64,000 nucleotides of DNA from Hyphobacterium sp. SN044 (GTDB lineage: Bacteria; Pseudomonadota; Alphaproteobacteria; Caulobacterales; Maricaulaceae), in contig NZ_JAKKUV010000004.1 of the NCBI RefSeq assembly GCF_021864465.1, forward strand, positions 186,001-250,000, written 5' to 3'. This document shows positions 25,285 to 34,333 of this stretch, piece by piece (positions within the stretch are counted from its first letter, which is position 1; every line of letters begins with the position of its first letter). A model generated the notes under the pieces. That model saw nothing but the letters and a program-made list of their open reading frames with translations. It was not told the DNA's origin and searched no databases. The position numbers and the translations under genes are program-made.

Positions 25285-27396
25285 TTACCAGATCCGGACG
25301 CGTTCTTCCGGCGGCAGGTAGAGCGCATCGCCTTCGGTGACGCCAAAGGCGTCGTACCAGGCGTCGAGATTCCGCACGACGCCGTTGATGCGGTACATGC
25401 CCGGGGAGTGCGGACCATTGACGAGCTGCGCGCGCAGCGCGTCTTCGCGGTACATGATCCGCCACACCTGCGCCCAGGCCAGGAAGAAGCGCTGGTCGCC
25501 AGTGAAGCCGTCGATGACCGGGGCTTCGCCGTTCGGGTAGTTGGCTTCGGCGTAGTTGCGCCACGCCGTGTAGGCCATCTGCATGCCGCCGAGATCGCCG
25601 ATATTCTCGCCGAGGCTCAGGCGTCCGCTGACGCACTGTCCCTCGAGCGGGCAGAATTCATTGTATTGCTCGACGAGACGGTCGGACCGCTCGACGAAGC
25701 GGGCATTGGTCTCGGTGGTCCACCAGTCGCGCAGGCGGCCTTCAGCATCATAGCGGCGGCCCTGATCGTCGAAGCCGTGACCGATCTCGTGACCGATCAC
25801 CGCGCCGATGGCGCCGTAATTGATCGCCGGGTCGGCGTTCGGATCGAAGAAGGGGGCCTGCAGGATGCCAGCCGGGAAGGTGATCTGGTTCTGAAGCGGG
25901 TTGTAGCTCGCATTGACGATTTGCGGCGGCCAGCTCCATTCGCGCGGATCGACCGGCTGGGAGAGGTCTTCCAGCTGCTCGGCCCAGGCGAATTCCGACA
26001 TGCGGATGCGGTTGCCGAAATAGTCGTCCGACGCGATTTCGAGGCCGTCATACTCGTCCCAGATTTCCGGGTAGCCGATGCGCGGCTCGAAGGTGGAGAG
26101 CTTCTCCAGGGCCTGCTGACGTGTCTCGTCATCCATCCATTCGAGGTTTTCGAGACGGCCACGGAAGGCCGTGATCAGGTTCTCGACCAGGCCTTCCATC
26201 TGCTCCTTGGAGGAGGGCGGGAAGTGGCGCTGGACGTAGATCTGGCCGACGGCATGGCCAAGCGCGCCGCCGACGAGCTGAACGCCTCGCTTGTTGCGCG
26301 CCCGCTGTTCCTGCTGACCGCTCAGCGTCTGGTTGAAGAAGGCAAAGCTCGCCTCGTCGAACGCCGCCGGAAGCCAGCTGGCCCGGTCGGAGATGAAGTG
26401 GAAGGCGAGATAGTCGCGGATCGTCGCGATGTCGGTTTCGGCGAAGATCCGGGCCGTGTCCTCGATCGCGCTGGGCTGCACGACGATGACCTGATCGACA
26501 TCGATGCCGAGGGCGTCCATGCCTTCCGGGAAGTTGAAGGCCGGTGCCAGTGCGTCGAGATCGGCGACGGGCATCGGATTGTAGGTCTCGGTCACTTCGC
26601 GGGAACGTTCGCGGGTCCAGTGCGCCTCGGCGATGCGGGTTTCGAACGCGATGATGGCATCGGCCTTGGCCTCGCCGTCGGCGATTCCCGCCAGTTCGTG
26701 AATGCGCGCAATGTAGTCGCGATAGGCGTTGCGGTATTCGACGAAGCGCTCGTCCTCGCTGAGATAATAGTCGCGGTTCGGCATGCCGAGCCCGCCCTGG
26801 AAGAGGCGCAGCGCATTGGCTTCGGGGTTGGCCGGGTCGGCCCAGACGGCGAAGCCGTACGGGCTCTGGTGATGAACCGAGTTGAACAGCGCGGCCGCAT
26901 CGTCATGCGTTTCTACCGCCGCGATCTCCGCCAGGAAGGGCTGGATCGGATCGAGCCCGGCGGCCTCGATGGCGTCGGCATTCATCCAGCTGGCGTAGAG
27001 GTCGCCGACGAGCTGGGTGTTCGAACCCGCTTCGCCCGCCGCGGCCTGGGCCTCGGTGATGATGGCTTCGACATGGTCCTCGGCCTCGAGCGAGAGGACG
27101 GTGAACATGCCAAAGGCGGACCGGTCGGCCGGAATTTCGGTCGAGTCGATCCAGCCGCCATTGGCGAAGCGGCTGAAGTCGTCGCCGGCAGATACGGAGG
27201 TGTCCATGCCTGCTGCGTCGAAGCCGAACGTGCCGAAACGCGGCTCGCCTTGGGCCGAAGCCGTGGCGTCCGCGGTGGTCGTTTCGTCGATTTCGGTTTG
27301 CGCTGCCGCGTCCGTGTTTTCCGGCGTCTCTGCCGGCTCACTGCAGGCCGCGAGCAGCAGAGCGGCGCACACGCCGCCAAGCCATTTTGCCTTCAT
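25285..27396 (-). CDS. M13-family zinc metallopeptidase lipoprotein (second paralogue)
   Basis: The 703-residue protein starts at ATG 27396 with GGGGAG upstream and the lipoprotein signal KAKWLGGVCAALLLAAC, nearly the same as the first paralogue's. The zinc-binding motif is H536-E-I-G-H540, followed by GENIGDLGGMQM with the third ligand, and the protein ends in RVRIW. Its first 20 residues and its C-terminus are much more alike to the first paralogue than the middle region, which shows recent duplication. It is expected to be an outer-membrane-anchored oligopeptidase. Substrates are unknown. Confidence 0.93.
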   Translation of the reverse strand: MKAKWLGGVCAALLLAACSEPAETPENTDAAAQTEIDETTTADATASAQGEPRFGTFGFDAAGMDTSVSAGDDFSRFANGGWIDSTEIPADRSAFGMFTVLSLEAEDHVEAIITEAQAAAGEAGSNTQLVGDLYASWMNADAIEAAGLDPIQPFLAEIAAVETHDDAAALFNSVHHQSPYGFAVWADPANPEANALRLFQGGLGMPNRDYYLSEDERFVEYRNAYRDYIARIHELAGIADGEAKADAIIAFETRIAEAHWTRERSREVTETYNPMPVADLDALAPAFNFPEGMDALGIDVDQVIVVQPSAIEDTARIFAETDIATIRDYLAFHFISDRASWLPAAFDEASFAFFNQTLSGQQEQRARNKRGVQLVGGALGHAVGQIYVQRHFPPSSKEQMEGLVENLITAFRGRLENLEWMDDETRQQALEKLSTFEPRIGYPEIWDEYDGLEIASDDYFGNRIRMSEFAWAEQLEDLSQPVDPREWSWPPQIVNASYNPLQNQITFPAGILQAPFFDPNADPAINYGAIGAVIGHEIGHGFDDQGRRYDAEGRLRDWWTTETNARFVERSDRLVEQYNEFCPLEGQCVSGRLSLGENIGDLGGMQMAYTAWRNYAEANYPNGEAPVIDGFTGDQRFFLAWAQVWRIMYREDALRAQLVNGPHSPGMYRINGVVRNLDAWYDAFGVTEGDALYLPPEERVRIW

Positions 27397-27493
27397 GATT
27401 TCAATTCTCCCCAGGAGTGATTTCCTGCGCCCCATCTAGTGCAAATGGCCTTCCGGGCAAAGGGGAGGGGCCAGTGCGCACGGCCGGTGAACG

Positions 27494-27520
27494 AAAAAGG
27501 CCCGGCATTTCTGCCGGGCC
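27494..27520 (-). terminator. Intrinsic terminator of the third M13 peptidase gene
   Basis: GGCCCGGCA (27499-27507) pairs with TGCCGGGCC (27512-27520) around TTTC, and the minus strand then has T5 (27494-27498). The stem is almost identical to that at 25237. Confidence 0.88.
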
Positions 27521-27548
27521 CTGATCCTCATTCTGACAGGCCGGTGAC

Positions 27549-29648
27549 CTACCAGATCTTCACGCGTTCTTCCGGCGGCAGGTAAAGCGCGTCGTCGGGA
27601 CCGACGTCGAATGCCTCATACCATTCGTCCAGATTCCGGACCACGCCGTTGGTGCGGTATTGCGACGGGCTGTGCGGATCCGTTGTCAGACGGGCGCGCA
27701 GATTGTCCTCGCGATAGAGGCGGCGCCAGACCTGGGCCCAGGCGAGGAAGAAACGCTGATCGCCGGTCATGCCGTCGATCACCGGCGCTTCGCCGCCGCA
27801 GCAGCTGTCGAGATGGCGCTGATAGGCCGAGTAGGCCATCTGAACACCGCCAAGGTCGCCGATATTCTCGCCCATGGTGAAGGTGCCATTCACATTCATG
27901 CCTTCGATCGGCGAGTAGGTGTCGTACTGGGCACCGAGACGCGACGAGCGTTCTTCGAACTGGGCGTTCGTGGCCGTGCTCCACCAGTCGCGGATGCGGC
28001 CCTGCTCGTCGAAGCGGCGGCCCTGGTCGTCGAAGCCGTGGCCGATTTCGTGACCGATCACCGCGCCGATGGCACCGTAATTGATCGCCGCATCGGCGTT
28101 CGGGTCGAAGAAGGGCGGCTGCAGGATGCCGGCCGGGAAGGTGATCTGGTTCATCAGCGGGTTGTAGGACGCGTTCACCGTCTGCGGCGGGTAGGGCCAC
28201 TCGTTGCGGTCCACCGGTCCGGCCAGGTCTGCGACCTGCTCATTCCAGTTGAATTCGGCGATGCGCTGGAGATTGCCGAACAGATCACCGGCCTCGATCT
28301 GCAGGTTCGAGTAATCCGTCCATTCGTCCGGGTAGCCGATGCGCGGCTCGAAGGTGGACAGTTTCAACAGCGCCTGCTCGCGCGTCTCGTCGTCCATCCA
28401 GTCGAGGTTTTCGAGGCGTTCCTCGAACGCCGCGACCAGATTCGCGACGAGGTCTTCCATCTGGTCCTTGGAGGACGGCGGGAAGTGACGCTCGACATAG
28501 ATCTGGCCGACCGCCTCACCGAGCGAACCGCCGACGAGGTTCACACCGCGGCGGTTGCGCTCGCGCTGCTCCTCGGTGCCGTTCAACTCGCGGCCGAAGA
28601 ATTCGAAGCTGGCCTGGTCGAAGGCCAGCGGCAGGGCGTTGGTGTTCGAATTCAGGAGGTGGAAGGTCATGTAGTCGCGCAGAACATCGACCGGAGTTTC
28701 GGCGAAGATCGTGCCGGTGCCCTCGATCGCGCTTGGCTGGGCGACGAGATAGCTTTCCACACCGCCGATGCCGAGACCGTTGAAGCCCTGCTGGAAGTTG
28801 AATTGCGGGGCCAGTTCCGCAAGCTGCGACAGCGGCATCGGGTTGTAGATGCGCTGGATGTCGCGGCTGTCTTCCTGCGTCCAGTGGACCTGGGCGATCC
28901 GGATTTCCAGATCGAGAATGGCGTCAGCGCGCGCCTGGCCATTGTCGATCCCCGCGAGATCGAAAATCCGCGCGATATAGTCGCGGTAGCCCGAGCGGTA
29001 TTCCGCAAAGCGATCGTCTTCGTTGAGATAGTAGTCGCGATCCGGCAGGCCGAGTCCGCCCTGACCGACGAAGACCGTATAGCGGGTCGTGTCGGCCGGA
29101 TCGGGGATGATGCCCGCGCCAAACATGGACTGGTGGTGAAGGGTCGACATCAGCGCCGCGAAATCGTCGTGCGTTTCGGCAGCATTGATCTCCTCGATCA
29201 GCGGCATGATCGGCGCCAGGCCGCGCTCGTCGAGGGTCGAGGTGTCCATCCAGCTGGCATAGAGGTCGCCGACCTTCTGCTCCACGGTACCGTCGGCCGG
29301 GTTCTCGTTCTGCAGGTCGACGATGATGTCCTCGATCTGCTCTTCGGCCTCGAGCGACAATTCCGTGAACATGCCGTAGTTCGACAGGTCGGACGGAATT
29401 TCCGTCCGGTCGAGCCAGGCGCCGTTGGCGTAGCGATAGAAGTCGTCACCGGGATCGACAGCGGTATCCATACCCGTCTGGTCGAAGCCCCAGTCGCCGA
29501 TCTCGGCGTCACCGGCCATTGCGGTCTGTTCGCCGCCGGTTTCTTCCATCGTCACCTGTTCGGGCGTGTTGGTTTCGTCGGTCGCGGTCGGTTCGCCGCA
29601 CGCCGCCAGAAGCGCGAGACACGCGCCGCTCAGAAGCAGTTTCCTCAT
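27549..29648 (-). CDS. M13-family zinc metallopeptidase lipoprotein (third paralogue)
   Basis: The 699-residue protein begins at ATG 29648 with a lipoprotein signal (ALLAAC), then an acidic Thr/Glu linker of about 45 residues. The zinc motif is H533-E-I-G-H537, with GENIGDLGGVQM downstream and RVKIW at the C-terminus. It is closer to the second paralogue than to the first in the shared blocks (for example the VGQIYVERHFPPSSK segment). It is the upstream-most of the three and separated from the efflux pump operon by a hairpin. Role: envelope peptide degradation, inferred from the family. Confidence 0.93.
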   Translation of the reverse strand: MRKLLLSGACLALLAACGEPTATDETNTPEQVTMEETGGEQTAMAGDAEIGDWGFDQTGMDTAVDPGDDFYRYANGAWLDRTEIPSDLSNYGMFTELSLEAEEQIEDIIVDLQNENPADGTVEQKVGDLYASWMDTSTLDERGLAPIMPLIEEINAAETHDDFAALMSTLHHQSMFGAGIIPDPADTTRYTVFVGQGGLGLPDRDYYLNEDDRFAEYRSGYRDYIARIFDLAGIDNGQARADAILDLEIRIAQVHWTQEDSRDIQRIYNPMPLSQLAELAPQFNFQQGFNGLGIGGVESYLVAQPSAIEGTGTIFAETPVDVLRDYMTFHLLNSNTNALPLAFDQASFEFFGRELNGTEEQRERNRRGVNLVGGSLGEAVGQIYVERHFPPSSKDQMEDLVANLVAAFEERLENLDWMDDETREQALLKLSTFEPRIGYPDEWTDYSNLQIEAGDLFGNLQRIAEFNWNEQVADLAGPVDRNEWPYPPQTVNASYNPLMNQITFPAGILQPPFFDPNADAAINYGAIGAVIGHEIGHGFDDQGRRFDEQGRIRDWWSTATNAQFEERSSRLGAQYDTYSPIEGMNVNGTFTMGENIGDLGGVQMAYSAYQRHLDSCCGGEAPVIDGMTGDQRFFLAWAQVWRRLYREDNLRARLTTDPHSPSQYRTNGVVRNLDEWYEAFDVGPDDALYLPPEERVKIW

Positions 29649-29752
29649 GAAGTCTCTCCCACCTGCCGGGCCACTTGCCCGGTGATTGTTGCGCTACCGT
29701 CTAGCCCAGAGCGGGCCGGAAGTGAACGCGGTGCTGCTCAAGTTGCAAATGC

Positions 29753-29784
29753 GAACGCCGGACAGAGGGGTCTGCCCGGCGTTC
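29753..29784 (-). terminator. Hairpin after the RND efflux operon
   Basis: GAACGCCGG (29753-29761) pairs with CCGGCGTTC (29776-29784), and CAGA pairs with TCTG inside, leaving one mismatch and a GGGG loop. It lies 10 bases beyond the transporter stop. The T-run is poor (GCATTTGC), so termination efficiency is uncertain. Confidence 0.6.
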
Positions 29785-29794
29785 AGGATTGGCC

Positions 29795-32700
29795 CTACTC
29801 GGCCGGTTGAATGGTGCCGACATCGATGTCCGGCTGACCATCCTTGGTTTCGTGATAGCTGGACCCGATGCCCGGCTGACGCACGCCCGTCCAGGCGCCC
29901 ACGAAGTGGCGCTTGATGTCCACCCCGATGGCGTACATCGCCGGGACGAGGAAGAGCGTCAGGAACAGGGCGAACACGACCGCGAAGCCCAGACCCACGA
30001 CCATCGGCTTCAGGAACTGCGCCTGGGTCGAGGTCTCGGCCATCATCGGCAGGATGCCAAGGAAGGTCGTGACCGAGGTCAGAATGATCGGGCGGAAGCG
30101 TTGCACACCCGCGTCGATCAGTGCCTGGAAGGCCCCCACGCCGTTGGTTCTGAGCCGGTTCACGAAGTCGACCAGGACCAGGTTGTCGTTGATCACGACC
30201 CCGGCCGCGGCCCCGACCCCGAAGTAGGAGAACAGGCCGAACGAGATCCCGAAGACGAGGTGTCCGAACAGGGCACCGGCCAAAGCGAACGGAATGGCAA
30301 TCAGGATCAGGAAGGGCTGGGCGTAGGATTTGAACGCGATCGCGAGCAGGATGTAGATGCCGCCCAGCATCAGGATGACGAGCCGGACAAGCTCGGCCAT
30401 GAACTCACGCTGGCCTTCGGACTCGCCGGTCTCCTCGCGGCTGACGCCAGGGTGACGCTGTTCCCATTCCGGGAAGAAGTTCTGCTCCAGATTCTGGGAG
30501 ACTTCCTGACGCGCGGCCGGATCGGTCAGCTCTGCGCTGACGGTCACCGTCCGCATGCGGTCGCGGCGGCTGATCCGGTTGAGACCCGGCGCGTATTCGA
30601 CGTCGGCAATGGTTGCGAGCGGGACTTCGCGGCCGTCCGCGGTGCGGATACGGAAATCGTTCAGCGTGTCGAGCGAGGCCCGGGCTTCCCGCGGGAAGCG
30701 CAGCATCACGCGGACGTCCTGACCGTTGCGGGGCAGGCGCTGGATTTCCTCGCCATAGAAAGCCTGGCGGACCTGACGGGTCACATCGGCCAGCGTCAGA
30801 CCGAGCGCCTGGGCATCCGGGCGCAGGGTGAACTGAAGTTCGTCAAGCGAGGATTGCAGGTTGTCGACCACGTCATAGAGCGTGTCGTAGCTGCGCAACT
30901 CTTCCTTCAGGTCGTCGGCCGCCGCGCGCAGCTCGTCCAGATCGGTATGGCTGAGCGCGAAGCGGACAGACGAGCCGCCGCCGTCAAGAGAAGTATCGAG
31001 GCGGACTTCCTCGGCATCCGGGATCGGACCGAGGAATTCGCGCATTTGCTGGGCCACGTCACGGGTCGGCAGGTGACCCGGACGTTCCGGGGGCTCGGGC
31101 AGGGTGATCCAGGCGCGCACGCCGCCATCGGTGGCCAGCGTGGCGCGGCCCTGGATCATGTCGCCTTCGCCCGGGAACATCTCGGCGTAATAGGCCTGCG
31201 TCTCTTCCTCGGCGCGCTCCAGTTGTGCGCGGACCTGCTCGGTCCGGTTCCAGGGCGTGCCTTCGGCCAGCGTGATGTTCACCCGGATCATCGTCGACTC
31301 GATCTCCGGCATGAAGACCGATCCGACCCGGTTGGTCATCTGCAGGCCGATCGCCAGGACGAAGACACCGATGAAGAAGAAGAGCGTCGAGTATCGGCGC
31401 TGGACCGCAAAGACCGCGACCGGGCGATAGATGTGCCGGGCGAACCAGACCATCGAGTCGGCGATGCGTTCCTGCAGGTCGAGCAGAGGCTTGAAGAAGC
31501 CGCGGTTTTCCTGCGGCTTCATGTGCGACAGGTGAGCCGGCAGGATGAGCAGGGATTCGACCAGCGAGAAGCCGAGCGCGGCGATGACCACGATCGAAAT
31601 CTGGGCCGTGTACTGGACCACGGGGCCGGTCAGCAGCATCCAGGGCGCGAACATCATCATCGTCGTGATGACGGCGAAGATGACGGGCTTCAGCACCATC
31701 TGCGTGCCGACCACGGCGGCGGTCAGGCCGGTTTCGCCGCGTTCGACGCGGTTGTGGATGTTCTCGCCGACAATGATGGCGTCGTCGACGACGATGCCGA
31801 TTACGATCAGGAAGGCGAACAGCGACAGCATGTTCAGCGTCACGCCGAACATCGGCAGCACAAGGAATGCGCCCAGGAAGGCCACGCCAATCCCTACCGT
31901 CACCCACAGCGCCACGATGGGCCTGAGGAAGAGGATGAGGGTCAGCATCACCAGCAGCATGCCGAAGATGGCGCTCGACAGGATGGTCTCCATCCGGCCG
32001 CGGTAATCGTCCGAGGAGTCGAGCCAGGAGGTCAGCTGAACATTGTCCGGCAGCTCGGCATTCTTGCGTTCGATGTAGGCCGCGACGCCATCGGACACGG
32101 TCACCACGTCGGTGTTCTCGCCCGACATGACCGAGACCAGCGCCATCGTCTGGCCGTTGAACGTGCCGTGGATGTTGGCGTCGACAAGCCCGTCCATGAC
32201 TTCGGCGACGTCGTCGATGCGGATCGTGCCGCCCGCCGAGGTCTGGCGGATGATGATGTCTTCAAAGTCTTCCGCGGAATCCGCCAGCTGGCGCGCCGTG
32301 AGAGGCACGTCGCCGATATCGGTGCGGACGTTGCCGGCGGAGGCGTTCAGCGAAGAGGAGCGCACCGAGCGGGCGATCTCGTCGAAGGTCAGGCCGTAGC
32401 GGCGCATGGCCTCCTGATCGACTTCGATCGCGACTTCCTCTGGAATGACCGACATCAGTTCGACGAGCGAGGCACCAGGCACCTGGGCCGCCACTTCATC
32501 TCGGATTTCTTCGGCCACACGCTGCAGGTCGCGGCGGGGCATGTCGCCATGGACTGCAAAGATCACGATCTGGTTCTGATCGCGCATCTGGGAAATGTTC
32601 GGGCGATAGGACGATGGCGGCAGGTTGTTGACCGAATTCACCCGCTGTTCGATCTGGTTCACGAATTCCTGAGTGTCGACCGAATTACGGCCTTCGATCC

Positions 32701-33004
32701 GGACATAGGCCGAACCTTCCCGGGCCGTGGAATAAAGCGTGTCGATGCCGTCAACGTCGGACACCGCTTCCTCGATGCGCAGGATGATCTGCTCTTCGAC
32801 TTCCTGCGGCGATGCGCCCGGCCAGGCCACCGAAATCTCGACGCCCGGCATGGTCGCGGTCGGGAAGACTTCCCGGTTCATCGCGAAATATCCGAGGACG
32901 CCGCCGACAATGGCCACCAACATCAACAGGTTGGCGGCGACGGAATTCTGGGCCCACCAGGCAATGATGCCGCGGTGTTCGGTCTGGTGATTGGGGTCGG
33001 TCAT
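29795..33004 (-). CDS. RND efflux transporter, inner-membrane subunit
   Basis: The 1069-residue protein has the AcrB/HAE-1 type layout: a first membrane helix near residues 18-40, a large periplasmic porter region, helices 2-6 from about 335 to 480, a second periplasmic region and helices 8-12 at the end. The proton-relay Asp pair is in IVIGIVVDDAIIVGEN of helix 4. It exports hydrophobic or toxic compounds using the proton gradient. It is last in an operon with an adaptor (30-base gap) and outer-membrane channel. Substrate cannot be told from sequence. Confidence 0.93.
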   Translation of the reverse strand: MTDPNHQTEHRGIIAWWAQNSVAANLLMLVAIVGGVLGYFAMNREVFPTATMPGVEISVAWPGASPQEVEEQIILRIEEAVSDVDGIDTLYSTAREGSAYVRIEGRNSVDTQEFVNQIEQRVNSVNNLPPSSYRPNISQMRDQNQIVIFAVHGDMPRRDLQRVAEEIRDEVAAQVPGASLVELMSVIPEEVAIEVDQEAMRRYGLTFDEIARSVRSSSLNASAGNVRTDIGDVPLTARQLADSAEDFEDIIIRQTSAGGTIRIDDVAEVMDGLVDANIHGTFNGQTMALVSVMSGENTDVVTVSDGVAAYIERKNAELPDNVQLTSWLDSSDDYRGRMETILSSAIFGMLLVMLTLILFLRPIVALWVTVGIGVAFLGAFLVLPMFGVTLNMLSLFAFLIVIGIVVDDAIIVGENIHNRVERGETGLTAAVVGTQMVLKPVIFAVITTMMMFAPWMLLTGPVVQYTAQISIVVIAALGFSLVESLLILPAHLSHMKPQENRGFFKPLLDLQERIADSMVWFARHIYRPVAVFAVQRRYSTLFFFIGVFVLAIGLQMTNRVGSVFMPEIESTMIRVNITLAEGTPWNRTEQVRAQLERAEEETQAYYAEMFPGEGDMIQGRATLATDGGVRAWITLPEPPERPGHLPTRDVAQQMREFLGPIPDAEEVRLDTSLDGGGSSVRFALSHTDLDELRAAADDLKEELRSYDTLYDVVDNLQSSLDELQFTLRPDAQALGLTLADVTRQVRQAFYGEEIQRLPRNGQDVRVMLRFPREARASLDTLNDFRIRTADGREVPLATIADVEYAPGLNRISRRDRMRTVTVSAELTDPAARQEVSQNLEQNFFPEWEQRHPGVSREETGESEGQREFMAELVRLVILMLGGIYILLAIAFKSYAQPFLILIAIPFALAGALFGHLVFGISFGLFSYFGVGAAAGVVINDNLVLVDFVNRLRTNGVGAFQALIDAGVQRFRPIILTSVTTFLGILPMMAETSTQAQFLKPMVVGLGFAVVFALFLTLFLVPAMYAIGVDIKRHFVGAWTGVRQPGIGSSYHETKDGQPDIDVGTIQPAE

Positions 33005-33034
33005 GACCGTCTCCTTCGCGCTGGGCGCGATTCC

Positions 33035-34324
33035 CTATTCGGCGCTGGCGAGATTGGCTGCCTGCTCGCCTGCATCATCGGTTTCGGTTTCGTCTTCGGC
33101 CTCTTCGTCTTCAGCGGAGAGGTCGGCGCTGAACTCCGGCAATTCCTCGCCATCGGCGGTCAGGGTTCGGATCCGCATGCCGTTGGATGCGGCCCGGACC
33201 GGCGAGGTGATCGCCATTTCGCCTTCATGTACATCGCCCGAGACAACCAGGCGGTCGCGGCTGGACGAAATCACGCTGATGTTACGGAAGACGAGTGTGC
33301 CCCCGGCTTCGGCGACATAGACCGTGTCGGTGCCCCGCAGCGCGGAACGCGGCATGACGTAGGCGTTTTCCACGGTGCGGCCTTCGACCTCGGCATCGAC
33401 GAACAAGCCCACGGGAAGCGGCGCGCCATTCTCGGCGGCTGCCTGACCATAGGGGTCGTTGACCACGGCGATGGCGTAAAGCACGCGGGTCTGCGGGTCG
33501 ATCGTGCTGTCCGTGCGCACGAGTTGGGCCTGCCATTCGCGATGCACTCCCGCAAGCTCGGCGGACAGGGTCACATTCGGGCCGGGATTGGCTTCGGTCG
33601 CCTGGAAGGCCACCGGGATGTTCAGCATCGCCAGCTGGCTGTTGGTCAGCGGCAGGCGGATCTGCACGGCGTCCGTCGCGAACACCTGGCCGAGACGCGT
33701 GCCCGGGCCGACATACTGGCCGAGGTCCGCGGACTTGGTCCGCACGCGGCCGTCGAACGGTGCGTAAATCCGCGTGCGCCCGAGGTTCAGCCGCGCTTCC
33801 TGAAGCTGGGCCTCGGCCGCAGCCAGGGCGGCTTGCGCCTGGGCCATCTGCGGTTCGCGCAGGGTCAGCGGCGACGCCTGGCCTTCGCCGATTTCTGCCC
33901 ATTCGCTGGCGGCGAGTTCGGCTTCGGCTTCCTCGCGAACCAGCGCCTGACGGGCCTGGGCCACTTGCGCCGAGGCGCGGGTCACGGCGAGGCGATAGTC
34001 CGCATCGTCGATCTGGATCAGCGTTTCGCCGGCCTCGAAGAAGCCGCCCTCGATGAAGTTCGGGTTCACATAGGTGATGCGGCCGGCCACTTGCGGAACC
34101 AGGTCGATCTGGGTCAACGGGCTGACTTCGCCCTGCGTGTCGACATGAAGAACCACGTCGGTGCGCTCGATCGGCGCGGCGAAGACCGCGACCGGACGCG
34201 GGCGCGGATCGACGCGCTCGGGTCGAGGCGCGGTGACCTGCAACACGATGAAGGCGGCCACGAAGGCCAGGATGACGCCGACGGGCAGGAAAATGCCAAC
34301 GAGACGGGATTTCGTCTTACTCAT
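33035..34324 (-). CDS. RND efflux periplasmic adaptor (membrane fusion protein)
   Basis: The 429-residue protein begins with a membrane anchor (about residues 9-29), followed by a lipoyl-like half (VSPLTQIDLVPQVAGRITYV), a coiled-coil hairpin rich in Ala, Gln and Glu at about 115-185, the second lipoyl half (RIYAPFDGRV) and beta-barrel domains. A very acidic C-terminal tail (about residues 395-425, mostly Glu and Asp) is unusual for the family. It bridges the RND transporter and the outer membrane channel. It lies 9 bases after the channel gene. Confidence 0.93.
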   Translation of the reverse strand: MSKTKSRLVGIFLPVGVILAFVAAFIVLQVTAPRPERVDPRPRPVAVFAAPIERTDVVLHVDTQGEVSPLTQIDLVPQVAGRITYVNPNFIEGGFFEAGETLIQIDDADYRLAVTRASAQVAQARQALVREEAEAELAASEWAEIGEGQASPLTLREPQMAQAQAALAAAEAQLQEARLNLGRTRIYAPFDGRVRTKSADLGQYVGPGTRLGQVFATDAVQIRLPLTNSQLAMLNIPVAFQATEANPGPNVTLSAELAGVHREWQAQLVRTDSTIDPQTRVLYAIAVVNDPYGQAAAENGAPLPVGLFVDAEVEGRTVENAYVMPRSALRGTDTVYVAEAGGTLVFRNISVISSSRDRLVVSGDVHEGEMAITSPVRAASNGMRIRTLTADGEELPEFSADLSAEDEEAEDETETDDAGEQAANLASAE

Positions 34325-34333
34325 AACGGTCTC

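Noticed and set aside
22626-27420. Long plus-strand open frames (764 and 746 codons) opposite the M13 peptidase genes
   Set aside because: They mirror each other only because the two peptidase genes are paralogues. Composition is that of an antisense shadow and there is no ribosome site or domain.
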